Source: Hymenopellis radicata (taxonomy: Eukaryota > Basidiomycota > Agaricomycetes > Agaricales > Physalacriaceae). Taken from it: a DNA stretch of 64,000 bases. The DNA lies in NCBI GenBank assembly GCA_015501595.1, contig JADNRX010000203.1, forward strand, positions 37,050 to 101,049, in the 5' to 3' direction. The notes under the pieces are model-generated. The model had not been told where the DNA came from and did no database searches. It saw only the letters and a program-made list of their open reading frames with translations. Made by a program: the position numbers and the translations under genes. This document shows positions 42,821 through 55,005 of this stretch, in pieces (positions within the stretch are counted from its first letter, which is position 1; every line of letters begins with the position of its first letter).

Positions 42821-44613
42821 TCATTCGTGTGGTGTAAGTCTAAGTTTTAGCTTGACGCCCAACAACGTCACTATCTCGAAGCATAGGACGAGCAACAGCT
42901 GTCCAATTAAATCCATTAGCGCAGAGTGTATTGGTAGCGCATACATATCTGGGTCGAGATCTTTCGACCACAGATAGTTTGTGAGTGCGCGCGCGATGAT
43001 GAGTGATGAGGTGACCTAAACAATCAGTCAACGAGACCTTTCCCCGGCAGACGACGCTACTCACCGCGCAGCAGAAGAATACAATGGCAAAGGCCACAAA
43101 AACAAATGGTAGTCTGAGCCATCCGAGCAAGTGCAGGAGAGCAAGAAATATAATCTCCACCGGGACCGTCACAAAAATCAGCGTCAGCATTACGAGCTTT
43201 GCACTAGGTTCGCCTTTACGGCTAGACGATGCGGTCCCAGCAGCAGCAGCATGCAGGGCAGTTGACTCTCTAGAAGCAAAGATGGAGCCCACACTCCCGG
43301 GTAGACCTGGAGTAAAGCATAAATGTGTGTACATGGAAGAAGAAAAATGTAACCAACCGCTTATGACAACAGCTAGAAGTGCAAAACCCTCATATCTGCT
43401 CACAAACAGATCCAGAACAATACCAGTCCCACTGCTGATAACCATGGCACCAAATAACGGGGACCAGCCCTGCCAAATGAGGTCTCGTACGTGAATATTT
43501 TTTCGCGTTGACAATCCACATGCAATCGCAGATAGAACAACGATGAGTGCGAGGATAGCAGGAACGGGCGTGTGCAGAAAGCGGATCAGACAGGTCGACA
43601 CGATACCCAGTAACACCAGCGTAACCAGATCGCCAAGACAGGAAGCCACTGGGGGTGCAATGTTATCTTGGAAACAGAATATCAGACGGGCACCGAGAAG
43701 GAAACGGAGCAAATAATCACCTGGATCGCGTCCGTATCGACGACATAGTACAATGAGTCCGCACATAAATGACCCCAGTACTATACTGGAAAGACAGGCA
43801 GACGCCATGGCTGTTGAAGATATCATCACGAATCTGAAGACGCCGATCAGCTATAACTTCGCAATGTAAAGCGGAAATCACCAACACAGCCAATCCCGAC
43901 TTGCGCTCTGTGGCAAGGGGCAATGAGGGTCGGGGACGTCGGGCAAATAGAGCTCTGGTAGCCGTTTCTGGCTCGGCGTGGGGAACGATCATTCCGAGAA
44001 TGATGGACACGCATGCAGCAACGAAGGATACCACTGTGGCCTGTACTTGAAGAAGAGACAGGTTGCCGAGGATGATTTTGCGCCGTACACCGGCGTCGTC
44101 CAGCTGGCCCATGTTCGCCGCCGTACTCAGTCGCGCGGAAAGGTTCATCTCGAGGTTGCCTTTGAGATTGAGCACGACAGGGATGATCATAATGAGCTGG
44201 TCCACCTCGACCATCGCGTTCCAGCGCTATTTCCATCAGTCTGCGCCGCGCGAAAGTGTTAAATGGCACGAACAGAGACTTGGTCGAGCAGTTCCCCTGT
44301 GAAGAGCAGTCCGATTGTTGTGAATAATAATGTCGGTGCACTCTGTACGGAAGTCAATAACATATACCGACGCGCTCGGTATCGCGCACCTCTATTACGA
44401 TATTTTTTATCTGTGGCCACAATTTTTGGGCGTGGCTGGGCCATCGTTGGTCTTCGCGTTCTCATCGGAATCCCCTAGGAGAGCTCTGTTGCCCTCGTCG
44501 TCACTGTCCGACTGCTCATCGTCGTCGCGCTCGTAATGCTCGGTGTGGGCGCTCAGCGATAGACGGCCGAGCTCAATGTCGTCGTCCTCGTCTTTGTGGT
44601 CGTGGTTTGACAT
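42821..44613 (-). CDS. SLC41/MgtE-family divalent cation (Mg2+) transporter
   Basis: Start at 44613: MSNHDHKDEDDDIELGRLSL, an acidic cytosolic tail (ERDDDEQSDSDDEGN). Membrane segments follow. TLLFTTIGLLFTGELLDQV precedes the family signature VLNLKGNLEMNLSARLSTAA with NMGQLDD and GVRRKIILGNLSLLQVQATV. The second half has FGAMVISSGTGIVLDLFVSR, VMLTLIFVTVPVEIIFLALL and, after a GTGAGT intron, SKDLDPDMYALPIHSALMDL with IGQLLLVLCF. Two MgtE-like membrane modules in tandem are typical of SLC41. Proteins of this family move Mg2+ across the plasma or organelle membrane. The stop is at 42821 and the frame appears intact. Confidence 0.88.
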
Positions 44614-45673
44614 GAAGCTGTACAAGGATCAACTCATTTCAGTAGCAACGTCATCGGGCCGGATGTCCGAACTCTGAAGGATCTGCATCTCTTGAGCTTA
44701 GTTCCATACCATCACTACCACTAATAGTAACACTACCTGAAAGGATCGCTCTGGACTCCATGCTCGCCAAGCGATAAATTTCCATTCTCAAATGTGCTTC
44801 CCTCCCTTTCCCTCCTGTTCAATATGCGCCACTTGCATCTACATACCATCCGTGATTGGAATTTTCAACTACTACTAGAGATAGAGTCCCTTCAATCAAG
44901 TATCTTTTAAACTTGCGTATCAAACTGTCGCTTTCTAATGCTATGCCATCTGCTCGACACGCCGACCACTGTTGATCTCTCTATGACTCAGCAATCCTTG
45001 CCTGGTAATTAAATCTAGGCCAACCTCTTGCTGTTTACGAAAACATAGTAGTCTTCAACTTCAGAACTTCTGGTGCTGCACGAGTTACACCCCAGTCGGA
45101 GCATTGGACTTGGGCATGAAGGTAAGCAGTGTGTATGTGACACTTTGAACCCGTTGAACACATTGGGGTGAAGGTTAGAGACCGAATAAGACGCATATAC
45201 GAGGCTTTCCGCGTCGACACTTGTTCTAAACTCATGTTTCCGTAGTCCCGTTCGCATATCGACGACCTCGCTCTAGATAACTTCGCTGGTGAGCGGTGAT
45301 CTCTCTGTATGAACAAACACCAGAGAATAAATAGAGTCGTGCAACTTGAACTTTCGCGCACCGTTTGGCGTTTCTTTAGCTTAAATTACTGTAGGCAAGT
45401 ATGTAGATTGGGAATGTATTTCAATTCCCGCCCCGCCGATCACCCCAAAAAGGGTAATGCGACACGGGAATCTGACTAATCAGACGCGTGATCCGAAAAC
45501 CTGTTCTCACCTTTTGGACTTGTACTCGAATCATCGTTTCTCGGGTTGCCCGTTCCGGCCACCAGGCTCGCCAAACGCCCTCTGGAACCCATTTATTTGG
45601 ATTCAGAGCCATCTACGGTCCTAGGGGCGCCATATTCCTCGTCGTCGTCGGCCGGGCGCACCGTGACGTCGAG
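44614..45673. other. Divergent promoter region
   Basis: About 1 kb between the transporter (-) and ADA3 (+) genes. Short frames at 45,015-45,612 lack domains. Nothing else is seen. Confidence 0.45.
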
Positions 45674-47834
45674 ATGCACGCCAAGTTGATTGTATATCCG
45701 TCACCGCCTCCGTTGCGGTCGAGTTTGCTGAGGAGCATGCCGGAGGCGCTACCGGCGGTGTCGGAGCTAAAGTCGCTGGAGAATGAGCTGCAAACGCTCA
45801 AGACAAAGCTGAAGGAGCGCGGCAGGAAGGCCGGGGCGGACATTAAGGTTATCGAAGAATCCATGCGCCGTATGAAGGAAAGCGAGAAGGGAAAGGCGAA
45901 ATCTGTCGACAAAGTCAAGCGGGAACGCGACTGTACGTGTATTTTGCCACTACGCGTATTCACAATCTCATCTTGTTGTGCTATTTATCATTGCTCCTTC
46001 CCGACCTTTATGCTTTGTTTCCCTCAACTGGACCGCTTACTATGACCTCTTTGTTACATTATCTTGCTGGTCTATGCATTTCACAATGGCCGCCACATTG
46101 GACCATCAGTCACCCCCATGCCTGAGGCGGAGGAACCCCGACTACCAACAGTCATCATAGGAAAGCCGAGACTGACATCACATCCACTGCAAGCCGGTCC
46201 TTCGTCCTCTCGCTCTTCTGTGGATCCTCGGAGGTACGTGTATTGTTATGTTGCATTTATCAATTTAACTCTGCAACAGTATGGCCGAAGATAAAAAGAA
46301 GAAGAAGCGTAAACGAGAGTATGAAGATAGTGATCTTGAGCCTCGTACGTATCTTGGCCAAGCGCTCTGTCTCGGCTAATTATCCTAGTCTCCCAACGAA
46401 ACCGTAAAGGAACGCCACCCGTGATACACCATACGCCCGTGCCACAAGCGCCTCCCATGAAAGCCCAGAAATCTGTCCCTTCATCATCCACATCATCCTC
46501 CAAAGTGAGATTGCATGCTTATCCGCTCTGTTTTGGCTTACAGTTATATACAGCCTGCTGAAATTGATCCTCGATTCATCATTCCCGCTACAACGTCCCT
46601 CCTTCCTCCACGGCCGCCGATAGCCGTCCCTCCAATACCCGGACCCAGTAAACCCATCGAAGTAATGGACGACTTTAGCAAGTTAAAGCAGCCGCAACAA
46701 ACCAATGTCAATACCTTCTACACCTCCATCGAACCATGGATACGAAATATTCGCGAAGAAGACATTGGCTTCCTAGAACACAGTGGGGACGACGTGGAAC
46801 CTTTCGTGCTGCCCAAGCTTGGCCGACACTACCAGGATATCTGGTACGACCAGGACATGGGCCGTTTCCCAGCTCCGAATGAGGACGCACCCCCAGACCT
46901 CTTTGCCGCACCGAAACCCGAGTGGGATCCTTCTTCGATAACTAACGACGACTGCGAAAATGTGGAAAACCGCGGACACGGGCCGTTGTTGGAGAGGGTG
47001 ATCAGTGCTCTATTACCTCTAGAGCCCCAACCTAACCAGACTAAGACGTGGAGGGTGAAGGATGCGGAAGACGCGATGGAGGGTCGACCTGGCGGGAGCG
47101 GTGCTGCTGCGTCAAAGAAGCAGGTACTCACCGTGGCTGATCTGGAGACGCGTATACGGGATACGATGCGGTATCATGGGTTATTAACGGAGATTGTCAG
47201 TCTAGCCACCGTCATCGTTTACTGCGACTGATGCTTTTCTCAGCCGGACTACTCGGAAAAAGTTGATGACCCGATAGCGACCGCCATTCGCGAGGGCCAG
47301 CGCGAGCTGAGGGCGGTGATGGCACGGAACAAGGCGCGCCGGGCGAGGCTTGTGGATATCGCACGCGACCGGCTTGCGTACCAAGAGTACGTCGAGCTGC
47401 GGGATTCGATCGACAAGAACGTCAACAATGCGTATAGCAAGCTGCAGCGGAAGGATGTGCCGAAGCCCAAGAAGAAGAAGAGCGGGGCGGTCGTGATGGA
47501 GGTGAATGGAGGGAGCAGTCCGCCCCAGGTCCCGCCGTGTCCAGCGGCGCTGGGACTGGGGCCGGACGTGGAGAACCATTTGGTGGTGTCGGAGCAGCTG
47601 AAGAGCCTGGTCAATACGCGGCGGCAGTGGGTGGACCATGTCGGGAGTGTATTTGAGCAGAAGCAGGAGGCGCAGCCGGGGCGGGTATGGGGCGTGCCGA
47701 AGATGAGCGTATATGAGGGACTGGAGGATGAGGTCGAGGCAATGCTCACAGGGAGGGCGCCGCCACCAATGGTGAATGGGAATGGTAGTGCCAAGGGTAA
47801 AGGGAGGGCAATGGATGACATGGACGTTGGGTAA
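45674..47834 (+). CDS. NGG1: SAGA/ADA complex subunit Ada3 (Ngg1)
   Basis: The ATG at 45674 gives MHAKLIVYPSPPPLRSSLLR and a coiled coil (ELKSLENELQTLKTKLKERG). Short exons with KKKKKRKREYEDSDLEP follow. The diagnostic part reads FYTSIEPWIRNIREEDIGFL, EPFVLPKLGRHYQDIWYDQD and later TVADLETRIRDTMRYHGLL, then after an intron ATAIREGQRELRAVMARNKA. Ada3/Ngg1 links Gcn5 and Ada2 in SAGA-type histone acetyltransferases. The C-terminus (MVNGNGSAKGKGRAMDDMDV) is low complexity. Introns are in frame, the first being about 170 nt. The stop is at 47832. Confidence 0.85.
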
Positions 47835-48156
47835 CCTTATTTTTTTTCCAGTCTCTGTAATACTTTGCATTTGATATTATTCACAGTCTAGAGAGCAAAG
47901 GTCAGAATTTCAGGCATTGATTAGTCTATCACTATTGGTTGCACAACTGGCTTGTGAGTACTATAAGTGGAATGGGGATGGGGATCTCCTTCAGGGAGGC
48001 TAGGATGAGCCCGACAATGAACTTGACCTTAACCGAGGCTTCGATACACAAGCAGTCACTAGGAACATGAAATATGCAGAAAACATGATGGACGTCCATC
48101 TTGAATGGGGCATGCCGCCGGCAATTTCGAAAAACTGCCTTTTGCAGAAGACCATC
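47835..48156. other. Intergenic
   Basis: Short spacer between two same-strand genes. It presumably holds the ADA3 terminator and the RPA34 promoter. Nothing else is seen. Confidence 0.45.
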
Positions 48157-49049
48157 ATGTCCTCCGCATCCTCCTCCCGCTCGTCGTCCCCCGCCTCCGA
48201 TGCAGCGCCAGTAAAATCCAAAAGTGAAAAAGCCAAAGGCAAGAAGAAAGATGACGGACCGAAAAACGAAGGCGACGATCAAAACTGGGCGTACCAGCCC
48301 CCAGACGGTGCCGTTGCCCTCGACAATCCTAAAAATGCCAGTCTATTTGACTGGGATGCTTTGGAGGAGGATGAGGACCTGGATATTTGGCTTATACGCG
48401 TTCCAGATAGCGTGCGTTACATACCCTGATTACTCGTCAACCGATATTGAATTCTGGTCAGATTAAACCAAAACACCTAGAGAACGTCTCCATAGAGTTG
48501 ACGACAGACGATTCGTCGAGCCATGTAGGCCACATATCGAAAAAGAACGCGGAATACGATATATGGTCTGTCGGCGCGCACCAGGAGAACGACATCGGCG
48601 CAGAGGTAGCGCGGCTGTCTTGTCTGCTTCCCCGGAAGAGCACGAAATCCGAAATGTACCTCGGTGGGTTTCCGGTCGTTATCAAGTTCGCACTTTCTTT
48701 ATCCAACATAATCGCAGCACCACGCGCGATAGCGCGCCGTCTCGTCATCACTGCATCACCCGCTAAACCCGCCACGCCTGACACCGCTGTGCCCACTCAA
48801 AATCCACCGCGCCCTGTATATCCCAAGGAGGTGCTCAAGCATTCCTTTAAGCCATATGGGGCAGGCTTGGGCGCGGCTGCATCAGAGGATAATGTTATGG
48901 AAGTGGATGAGCCACCTGTACCGCCGAAGAAGGGGAAAGACAAGGGAGAAAAACCGGCATCGAAGGCGGAGGGGAAGAGTAGGAAGCGGAAGGATGATGG
49001 GAGTGGTGAGGCGCCGACTCCTAAGAAACCAAAAAAGTCGAAGCATTAG
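48157..49049 (+). CDS. RPA34: RNA polymerase I subunit A34.5-like
   Basis: Start at 48157: MSSASSSRSSSPASDAAPVK, a Ser/Lys-rich disordered tail, then SLFDWDALEEDEDLDIWLIR VPDS. An intron leads to IKPKHLENVSIELTTDDSSS and YDIWSVG. The next segment gives RLSCLLPRKSTKSEMYLAPR and ARRLVITASPAKP. The end is very basic (GKSRKRKDDGSGEAPTPKKP KKSKH). The dimerisation-type beta domain plus Lys-rich tail fits Pol I subunit A34.5, which pairs with A49. The match rests on pattern, not a single catalytic motif, so confidence is moderate. Confidence 0.7.
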
Positions 49050-49363
49050 GTGCGTGATAGTTTACTGTAATGAATGCTTGGATGGATGCCCTTGAGATCT
49101 TGCAATTGCTTTATTCGTTCGCGGCGCATAGAGCGCTTAAATATTGCGTCACACGTGTCTTTGCAGCCACCATTGAACCTAGTGACTGCTTGTGTTACTG
49201 TATCGAAGCTTTGGAGTCATTCCTGGACGATTCAACACAAGAGGTTTCGGCGACATATGTGATGCTCGATTATCATGAATGAATCTTTGCGTATTCGACG
49301 GCAACATTTAGTAAAGTGCTGTTAATAAGTAGCATACATTTGATCTCATATTCTTCTCTAGCT
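49050..49363. other. Convergent spacer
   Basis: 3' regions of RPA34-like (+) and THI20 (-). Short forward frames here are shadows. No other feature is seen. Confidence 0.45.
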
Positions 49364-51313
49364 TCATGCCAAATTCATCGCCATATCCCAAAACCCCTTC
49401 TCCAACCTCGTACACTTCTGCCAAACCTCGCACCACTCCGCGTACCGCAACGCAGACGGCGGGTCGTTCTTCGCACAATTCTCAATCGTTTCTACACGCG
49501 CAATCAGTTCATATCCACGTTACCCATGTATCTGTCCGACTCACCTAATCCAAGCCTCACTGCACCCTGATACACCTCGCCCGCGTAATCCTCGATCCAA
49601 TGAACATACGGGTTCCCCTCCACAATAAACCCGTCCTTCCCTTGAGCCGCAACCTTCCTAATCCACAGTCCCACCTCGCCATAGCCCAACAAACACGCCA
49701 ACAACGCCATCATCAACTTGGTCGAGTCGCCTTGCAAGCCTATATCCAACAAATAGCCTCCGTACGCCATCGTCGCGGTGCTTTCTGGCGTGGTGGTGAG
49801 CTCCTCAGTTGTGATACCAAATTTAGCGCAGAATTCAGTGTGGTTCTTGATCTCGTGAAGCACATTGAGGATAGTCTGAGTAGCTGATGCGATAGCAGGG
49901 AATGAAGTGCATTTGCTGCGAGCAGACCGTATGCACGTGCGTAGTATCGGAGGTAATGATAGTCTTGTCTGTGTAAAGGCGTGAGAACAAAGTTGATAGA
50001 TATTGACGCGCTTACTTCACAAAGTGCAGGAATGACTCGCGTGGCAGAACACCTTGAGCAAGTTGGACGACAAACGGATGTTGTACGTATGCTTTCCAGA
50101 TCTGCAAGTTGTCTTGGATGAGTCGTCGTGTAAACGGGTATGGATTGCTCGCTGTCGGGCTGCAACAATAAGAGGTGGTCAACGTTAGAGAATGGAAGCT
50201 ACCTTGGCATGATTGATCGCGAGATGGGATGCATATGGTTCAGAGGACCATGACCGTGCCCGATGGCAGTGGCTGTCTCTATACCGAGATGCGTATAGAC
50301 GGTAGCATCTCTGACCGCGTCAAGTACTGAACTAAGGTCAGATATGGAAGCAAAGGCGACGAAAAACCTACGGGGACGTCCTTCTGCTAAACCACACGCG
50401 ATAGCGGCGCTCAGAGTACATCCTGTACCGTGTGTGCTCATCGAGTCGATCCTCGGTCGTATCAGTAAGGCTACGTTCTCTTCCCCACGCTGGTGTAACA
50501 TGTCCACGACGACCACCATCTGCGTGACATTCCTCCCCGTCTGTAGGATTTCCATGTTCTCGCCGAATGGGCCATCTTGGTAGAGCGTAATTTCTGGATG
50601 AGCAGCTGAAAGCGCGTATACCTGCTCCAACGTCGCGTTTAAATGACCGCCTTTCAGTAAAACGGAAGTGGGCCCTGGCGCAAATGTCGTGAGGAAAGAT
50701 TTGCACGCCACCAGCATTTCCTCGAGAGATTGGATTGGAGGATAGGGTTGAGGACGACCATGCGAAAGCAAGAGTTCGACCTCGGACTTGTTTGGGGTGA
50801 TCACGGTAGCGAGAGGGAATAGATCCTCGATCATAACTTGTATCGCATCCGGATTGAGCAGGGAATGGCCGGAAGTGGCGACACAGACTGGATCGCAGAC
50901 CAACGGCGGCATAGATTGGCTTTCATAATGCGCCTTGAGTGTCTCTACACGGCGCGGGTAATCGTCGCGTCAAACAGCATGCCCGTCTTGAGCGCATCCA
51001 TTTTTATGTCCTCCAGAACGGATAGAATCTACGCCGATATATGAGAGAAATCGGGATAATCTGTACGATACAAGGCACCTGCTGCTTTAAAAATGCTGGC
51101 GGCGATGGATGGACATCCTGCACTCCGACAGTGTTCTCCGCGACGAGGGCAGTGATTGCACTGGCACCGTAGCACCCATGAGCAGTAAATGTCTTCAGAT
51201 CCGCCTTGAGCCTAGCGTCAGCGCAGGCAGGACGCGTCGAAAGGGCTATCGCGTACTTGAATCCCGGCGCCGCCACTGCAATCCGAGCCAGCGATCGTAA
51301 GAACGGCGGGCAT
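49364..51313 (-). CDS. THI20: Bifunctional HMP kinase / HMP-P kinase with TenA domain
   Basis: Start at 51313: MPAVLTIAGSDCSGGAGIQA, the ThiD signature, then FTAHGCYGASAITALVAENT. The next exon has ILSVLEDIKMDALKTGMLFD, MPPLVCDPVCVATSGHSLL, SVLLKGGHLNATLEQVYALS and DSMSTHGTGCTLSAAIACGL with the anion-hole GTGCT. The TenA part has NPYPFTRRLIQDNLQIWKAY, VKQDYHYLRYYARAYGLLAA, WIEDYAGEVY and TRLEKGFWDMAMNLA. It phosphorylates hydroxymethylpyrimidine in thiamine synthesis and salvages breakdown products. Two one-base losses (50948, RAVVETLK; 49898-49900, ALHSFPAIASATQT) break the frame. Both are in G/C runs and probably consensus errors. Confidence 0.92.
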
Positions 51314-51698
51314 GGTGGTCGGGAGTAAAGGGGCGATTGCCTATTTGAGTCTGATATCGAGTCAACTCGTCATGACGCCATCATGCGAACGGCGCGTCTT
51401 TCGCAAAGTACTTGCGAAATTGGTGTCATAGCGGCTAAAGGACGCCCCATTGTAAGATAAGACGCGTGATCAGATGATGGTGAATGTTAAGCGCAAAATT
51501 TTTCGAAGAACGGTCTCGAATTTTTGTGCTGCTAAAGTATTACATTTCATACAATTTACTACTTCCCAATGGCGTACAAGAACAGACCCCGGAAAGCTCC
51601 CCTATACCGCCCGCGACCAATGTAAGTATAAGAGACTAGGTTTACGATACATCTGACATGATATTACAAGGGTACCTAAGATACCGACTTAGCTAGCG
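51314..51698. other. Intergenic
   Basis: Upstream of THI20 and downstream of the C2H2 gene. No thiamine-riboswitch-like motif was recognised here, and no gene is seen. Confidence 0.4.
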
Positions 51699-52746
51699 TC
51701 AAATTATTAAAAGAGAGGCGTTCCCCGTACACTTGCGTTGATGCCGTGCCCGAGACGATGGATGAGCGAAGGTTTTTGGGCATTTCTCACACAGAAAAAC
51801 TCTTCCCAGATGTGAAGATTCAATATGCGCTGCGAGTTTGTTAGAGTCAACAACGGTAACCTGTAGTATGATGCACCCACTTTTAAGCGCTGCCGCAGTT
51901 GTGAAGTCAACCGCCGGTCCGCAAGCTGAACAGTTGTATGACGCGGGACCGGTACGTCTTCTCTGAATCACCGCTTGTGCTCTACCGCGAGCTCTTGGGT
52001 GCCGCAGTTGAGTCTGAATCTCCGAAACTGGTGCCGCATGAGGTGGAAAGGAGTTATTCGCACCGGGTAGGCGGCCGACATTGGGGTCGTGTCGTGGTTC
52101 CGGCGCGTAAGGTCGCGCGTCGTGACGCGTCTGGCCGAAGCCGTACGGTGACGACGTGGAAAAGTTGAACGAGGAGGGCATTTCAACGCCTACGATAGGC
52201 AGGGAGGAGAGGTTGTCATACGACAAGTCCACGGATGTGGCAGCTTGATTTTGGATAGACAGGTATTGAGAGTAAGGTGCCCCACCTGATGAAGAGGTGA
52301 AATGTGCCTGTTCGGACATGATCTGCTCTTTCCTAGCCAAGGCGTGAAGAGTCGAGGTCCGAGGAAGCGAGAAGGAATAAGAGGCACATTGTCGCCATTG
52401 TTGTGGGGAGGGTAAACGATTGTATCCGATGTGAGTTACTGTACATGCTTCGCGGTGAAGCAATATTGTTGCCATGATAATGATCTTGCATCATGATGGT
52501 ATAAATGTGCAGAACTAGACTGCGGCTGAAAGGTGTACTCACCATACTGGAGAGGAGGATTTTCTGATTCACCGTTGATGCGAGGGAAGACTTGGGAATC
52601 ATTATCCAGAGGGAACATGTTCTGATCTTCACCAATGGCCACTGTTTAGTCGAAGGCCTGCTACGAAACATCAAATCTGACTTACTGTATTGCGCCGTGA
52701 GAGAGTCATTGGATGGAACGTTATACGCGCAAGACTGGGAGTTCAT
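51699..52746 (-). CDS. C2H2-type zinc finger protein
   Basis: Five exons. The ATG at 52746 gives MNSQSCAYNVPSNDSLTAQY; small exons follow (FPLDNDSQVFPRINGESENP; DHYHGNNIASPRSMY) using GTAAGT, GTGAGT and GTAACT donors. The main exon is Ser/Pro/His-rich (RKEQIMSEQAHFTSSSGGAP onward). The C-terminus has two fingers. The first, YNCSACGPAVDFTTAAALK, is joined across an intron to THIESSHLG. The second is FLCEKCPKTFAHPSSRARHQ with RKC, where the final ligand is Cys (C2HC). It is a likely DNA-binding regulator with unknown targets. Frame intact. Confidence 0.78.
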
Positions 52747-53232
52747 AAGATTGACGAGTCACGTCGATAGAACGCAACTTCTTACTACGGGGAAGTACCA
52801 CCAGATTGTCTCGCGGCGAAGGGGTAAAAGGCTGGGATTGCATCGCTGGTATCGAGCCTGGACTGGCGAGTTCTCGTTGGTGTAGATAGTAGAGATTCAA
52901 ACCAGTCACTAGAACTTGAGTAACGTTCTAGGAGGGTATGATCCATCGTGAAGGAAGACATGAGTAGGCTACGCGGCCACTGGCCGCTCGACGGGTTTTA
53001 ACAACACACTCACGTACATGTAGCTAGTAGCTATTCTTGCTCGGACGAAGAGACAAGCATCCTTGGATTACCTGCGTACGGGGAAAAAACTGCCTCCATG
53101 GAGATGAGTGCACTGAGTTATGAGTTATGATAAACACGAGTTAACAGGATGATGATCGCCTGATCGGTCTTGTTAATCAATTAATCACCGGCAGCGCATG
53201 TAATCCGACAGACTAGAGATGACATGATAGAA

Positions 53233-53305
53233 TGGCCCATCATCCTTACCTGTGGCTACGTTATGTCCCGATTCATACATAACAGACATAACGAGTGATG
53301 GGCCA
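53233..53305. repeat. Nested perfect inverted repeat
   Basis: TGGCCCATCA (53233) pairs with TGATGGGCCA (53296). Inside it CGTTATGTC (53259) pairs with GACATAACG (53285). The motif parts GACATAAC, GGGCC and GATAGAATGG recur at 54164-54192, so this belongs to a small repeat family. Confidence 0.85.
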
Positions 53306-53882
53306 ATGAGAAGGAAGCTGAGTCAGCAGTGAGGTGTGACGCAGCGGTGCACGGTGTACTCACTCTGCAACGAACGCGCCGTGGTAGATTCACATACGCA
53401 CTGACGCGTCGCCACTGACGGGCACGGGTTTCAAAAATGCAGGACTCAGTTTAAAAGTTTGAGCCCTGATTCGTTGTGTTCTGCATCAGCCTTATCCATA
53501 AGTAGTTCTGCCGAGCAAACCAACTTCTTCGTGTTGCGAGTGCATATAGCATGGCCACTGATCAGACAGAAGAACTAGACTAAGACTAGAGTATTTGGTT
53601 GGAGAAAGGAATTAAACTTGATGTGATAACACATGATCTTGGAGATGTGCCACACTTTGAGAATGCTGTACGCGCCGCAGGCTCCGAAAAATGATGATTA
53701 GGCAGATGATTATGAGAGTTTCTGTCCTGCAGAGGTCACATCTCGTCTCCTTGACCTGAGTACTCCGTAAACTTGGCCGGCCTCTACCAACTCGAACCAT
53801 GTCACACACTGCAGGCCGAAAATTGTAAGTCATATGGTCAGACAGCAACCAGGAGATAGGTATATATGAAAGCTTGTTGCTT

Positions 53883-54154
53883 GAGAGAAATGCTCTCTCG
53901 CGCCGCAGGCGGCGCAAAATTATACTCAAGAGGGAATGTCGACGGAGGTACTCGAAACGAGGACAAAACCTAAATACACACTGGTGCTCAAGACCACTAC
54001 ACTATGAAGCTGTGAATAAGGCAGCGCACAGAAAACTATGACCCTACTACTGACATAGCTAGGTCATGGAGCGCGCCTACGGCGCGCGTTGTACTTCTTT
54101 GTCATAGACAGCCCGCTGCGCGGGCTGTCGGAGTCAAGTTCCTTCGGAACTTGA
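53883..54154. repeat. Cluster of short perfect hairpins
   Basis: Stem-loops: GAGAGAAATGCTCTC (53883-53897), GCGCCGCAGGCGGCGC (53900-53915), GCGCGCCTACGGCGCGC (54071-54087), GACAGCCCG/CGGGCTGTC (54107-54129) and TCAAGTTCC/GGAACTTGA (54134-54154). The loops are 3-5 bases. Perfect palindromes of this density are unusual for nuclear intergenic DNA. Confidence 0.85.
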
Positions 54155-54580
54155 TTAGCCACAGACATAACATATGGGCCGATAGAATGGGCAAGTTCAT
54201 GGAGGAATACAAGACTCGTACCAGAAGACTATTTTCTTGACGATGAAGTCGGAGGGCAAGGATGATTGATTGATCATCAGCAAACTCGCAACCGTCTGCA
54301 GAGGTATGCGAGCCAACATACCTCTATGCGCGCATAAACAACCTGGCTAATTGGATACCGGCCGGCATGCATGCGTACCCAATGCGTACTCCACATACCT
54401 GCTGGATACCGCTATGCATACTATGCATGCATACTCGACCTATCCATCAAACCTTACCCAGCATACATTTACATAGATCGTGCCAGTTATAGATTTTATT
54501 GCGCAAACAATGCACTCAGGCAAGATACAAGTATGTTAATCTTACAGAGACGAAAAGCGCTGGCGCGGGATATTGTGCCA

Positions 54581-54741
54581 CTTCTCACTTTCGGAATTAA
54601 GTACCACAATACTTGTATGGGCTATGCGCGAGGATGATGATGGGACTTCTCAGCTTAGCACACAACTTGTATGGGTCATGCGCGAGTATGCCAGTGATTG
54701 ATTGATGGGGATATTCTGCGCCTTCTCACTTTCGGAATTAC
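54581..54741. repeat. Imperfect direct repeats
   Basis: CTTCTCACTTTCGGAATTA occurs twice, about 140 bases apart, at 54,582 and 54,723. ACTTGTATGGG followed by ATGCGCGAG occurs twice between them. No coding function is seen. Confidence 0.75.
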
Positions 54742-55005
54742 CAAAAGGGATACTTCGCGAATGAGGAGATAGGACAAGTCCCCGGTTTTTCCACTCCCAG
54801 ATTGGAACAGCTTTGCATAGGAGATAGTCCGAAGTGGGAGGCCGAGGATGATTGGATCCCGGGCACCGAAGCAGATGACCTTCAAAGCTTGGGAGAAGCT
54901 CCCACATCCTGAGATTGGGCGAAGAGGTGGTCTATTTCATCGAGCAGCACTCGTGACTCGCATAAGGAATGAATGAAATGCTACCTCATATTTATATACA
55001 CACGA

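Larger units (their letters stand above)
52747..55005. other. Gene-poor, hairpin-rich 2.3-kb region
   Basis: No gene is supported. It holds a nested inverted repeat (53233-53305), four or five perfect G+C-rich hairpins (53883-54154), a re-arranged copy of the inverted-repeat motif (54164-54192) and short direct repeats (54581-54741). It is probably derived from mobile elements. Confidence 0.6.

Noticed and set aside
47202..47870. 222- and 190-codon reverse frames
   Set aside because: Antisense of the ADA3 C-terminal exon.
53228..54192. CRISPR-like array considered for the hairpin region
   Set aside because: Repeats are not uniform, spacing is irregular, and the context is eukaryotic nuclear DNA.
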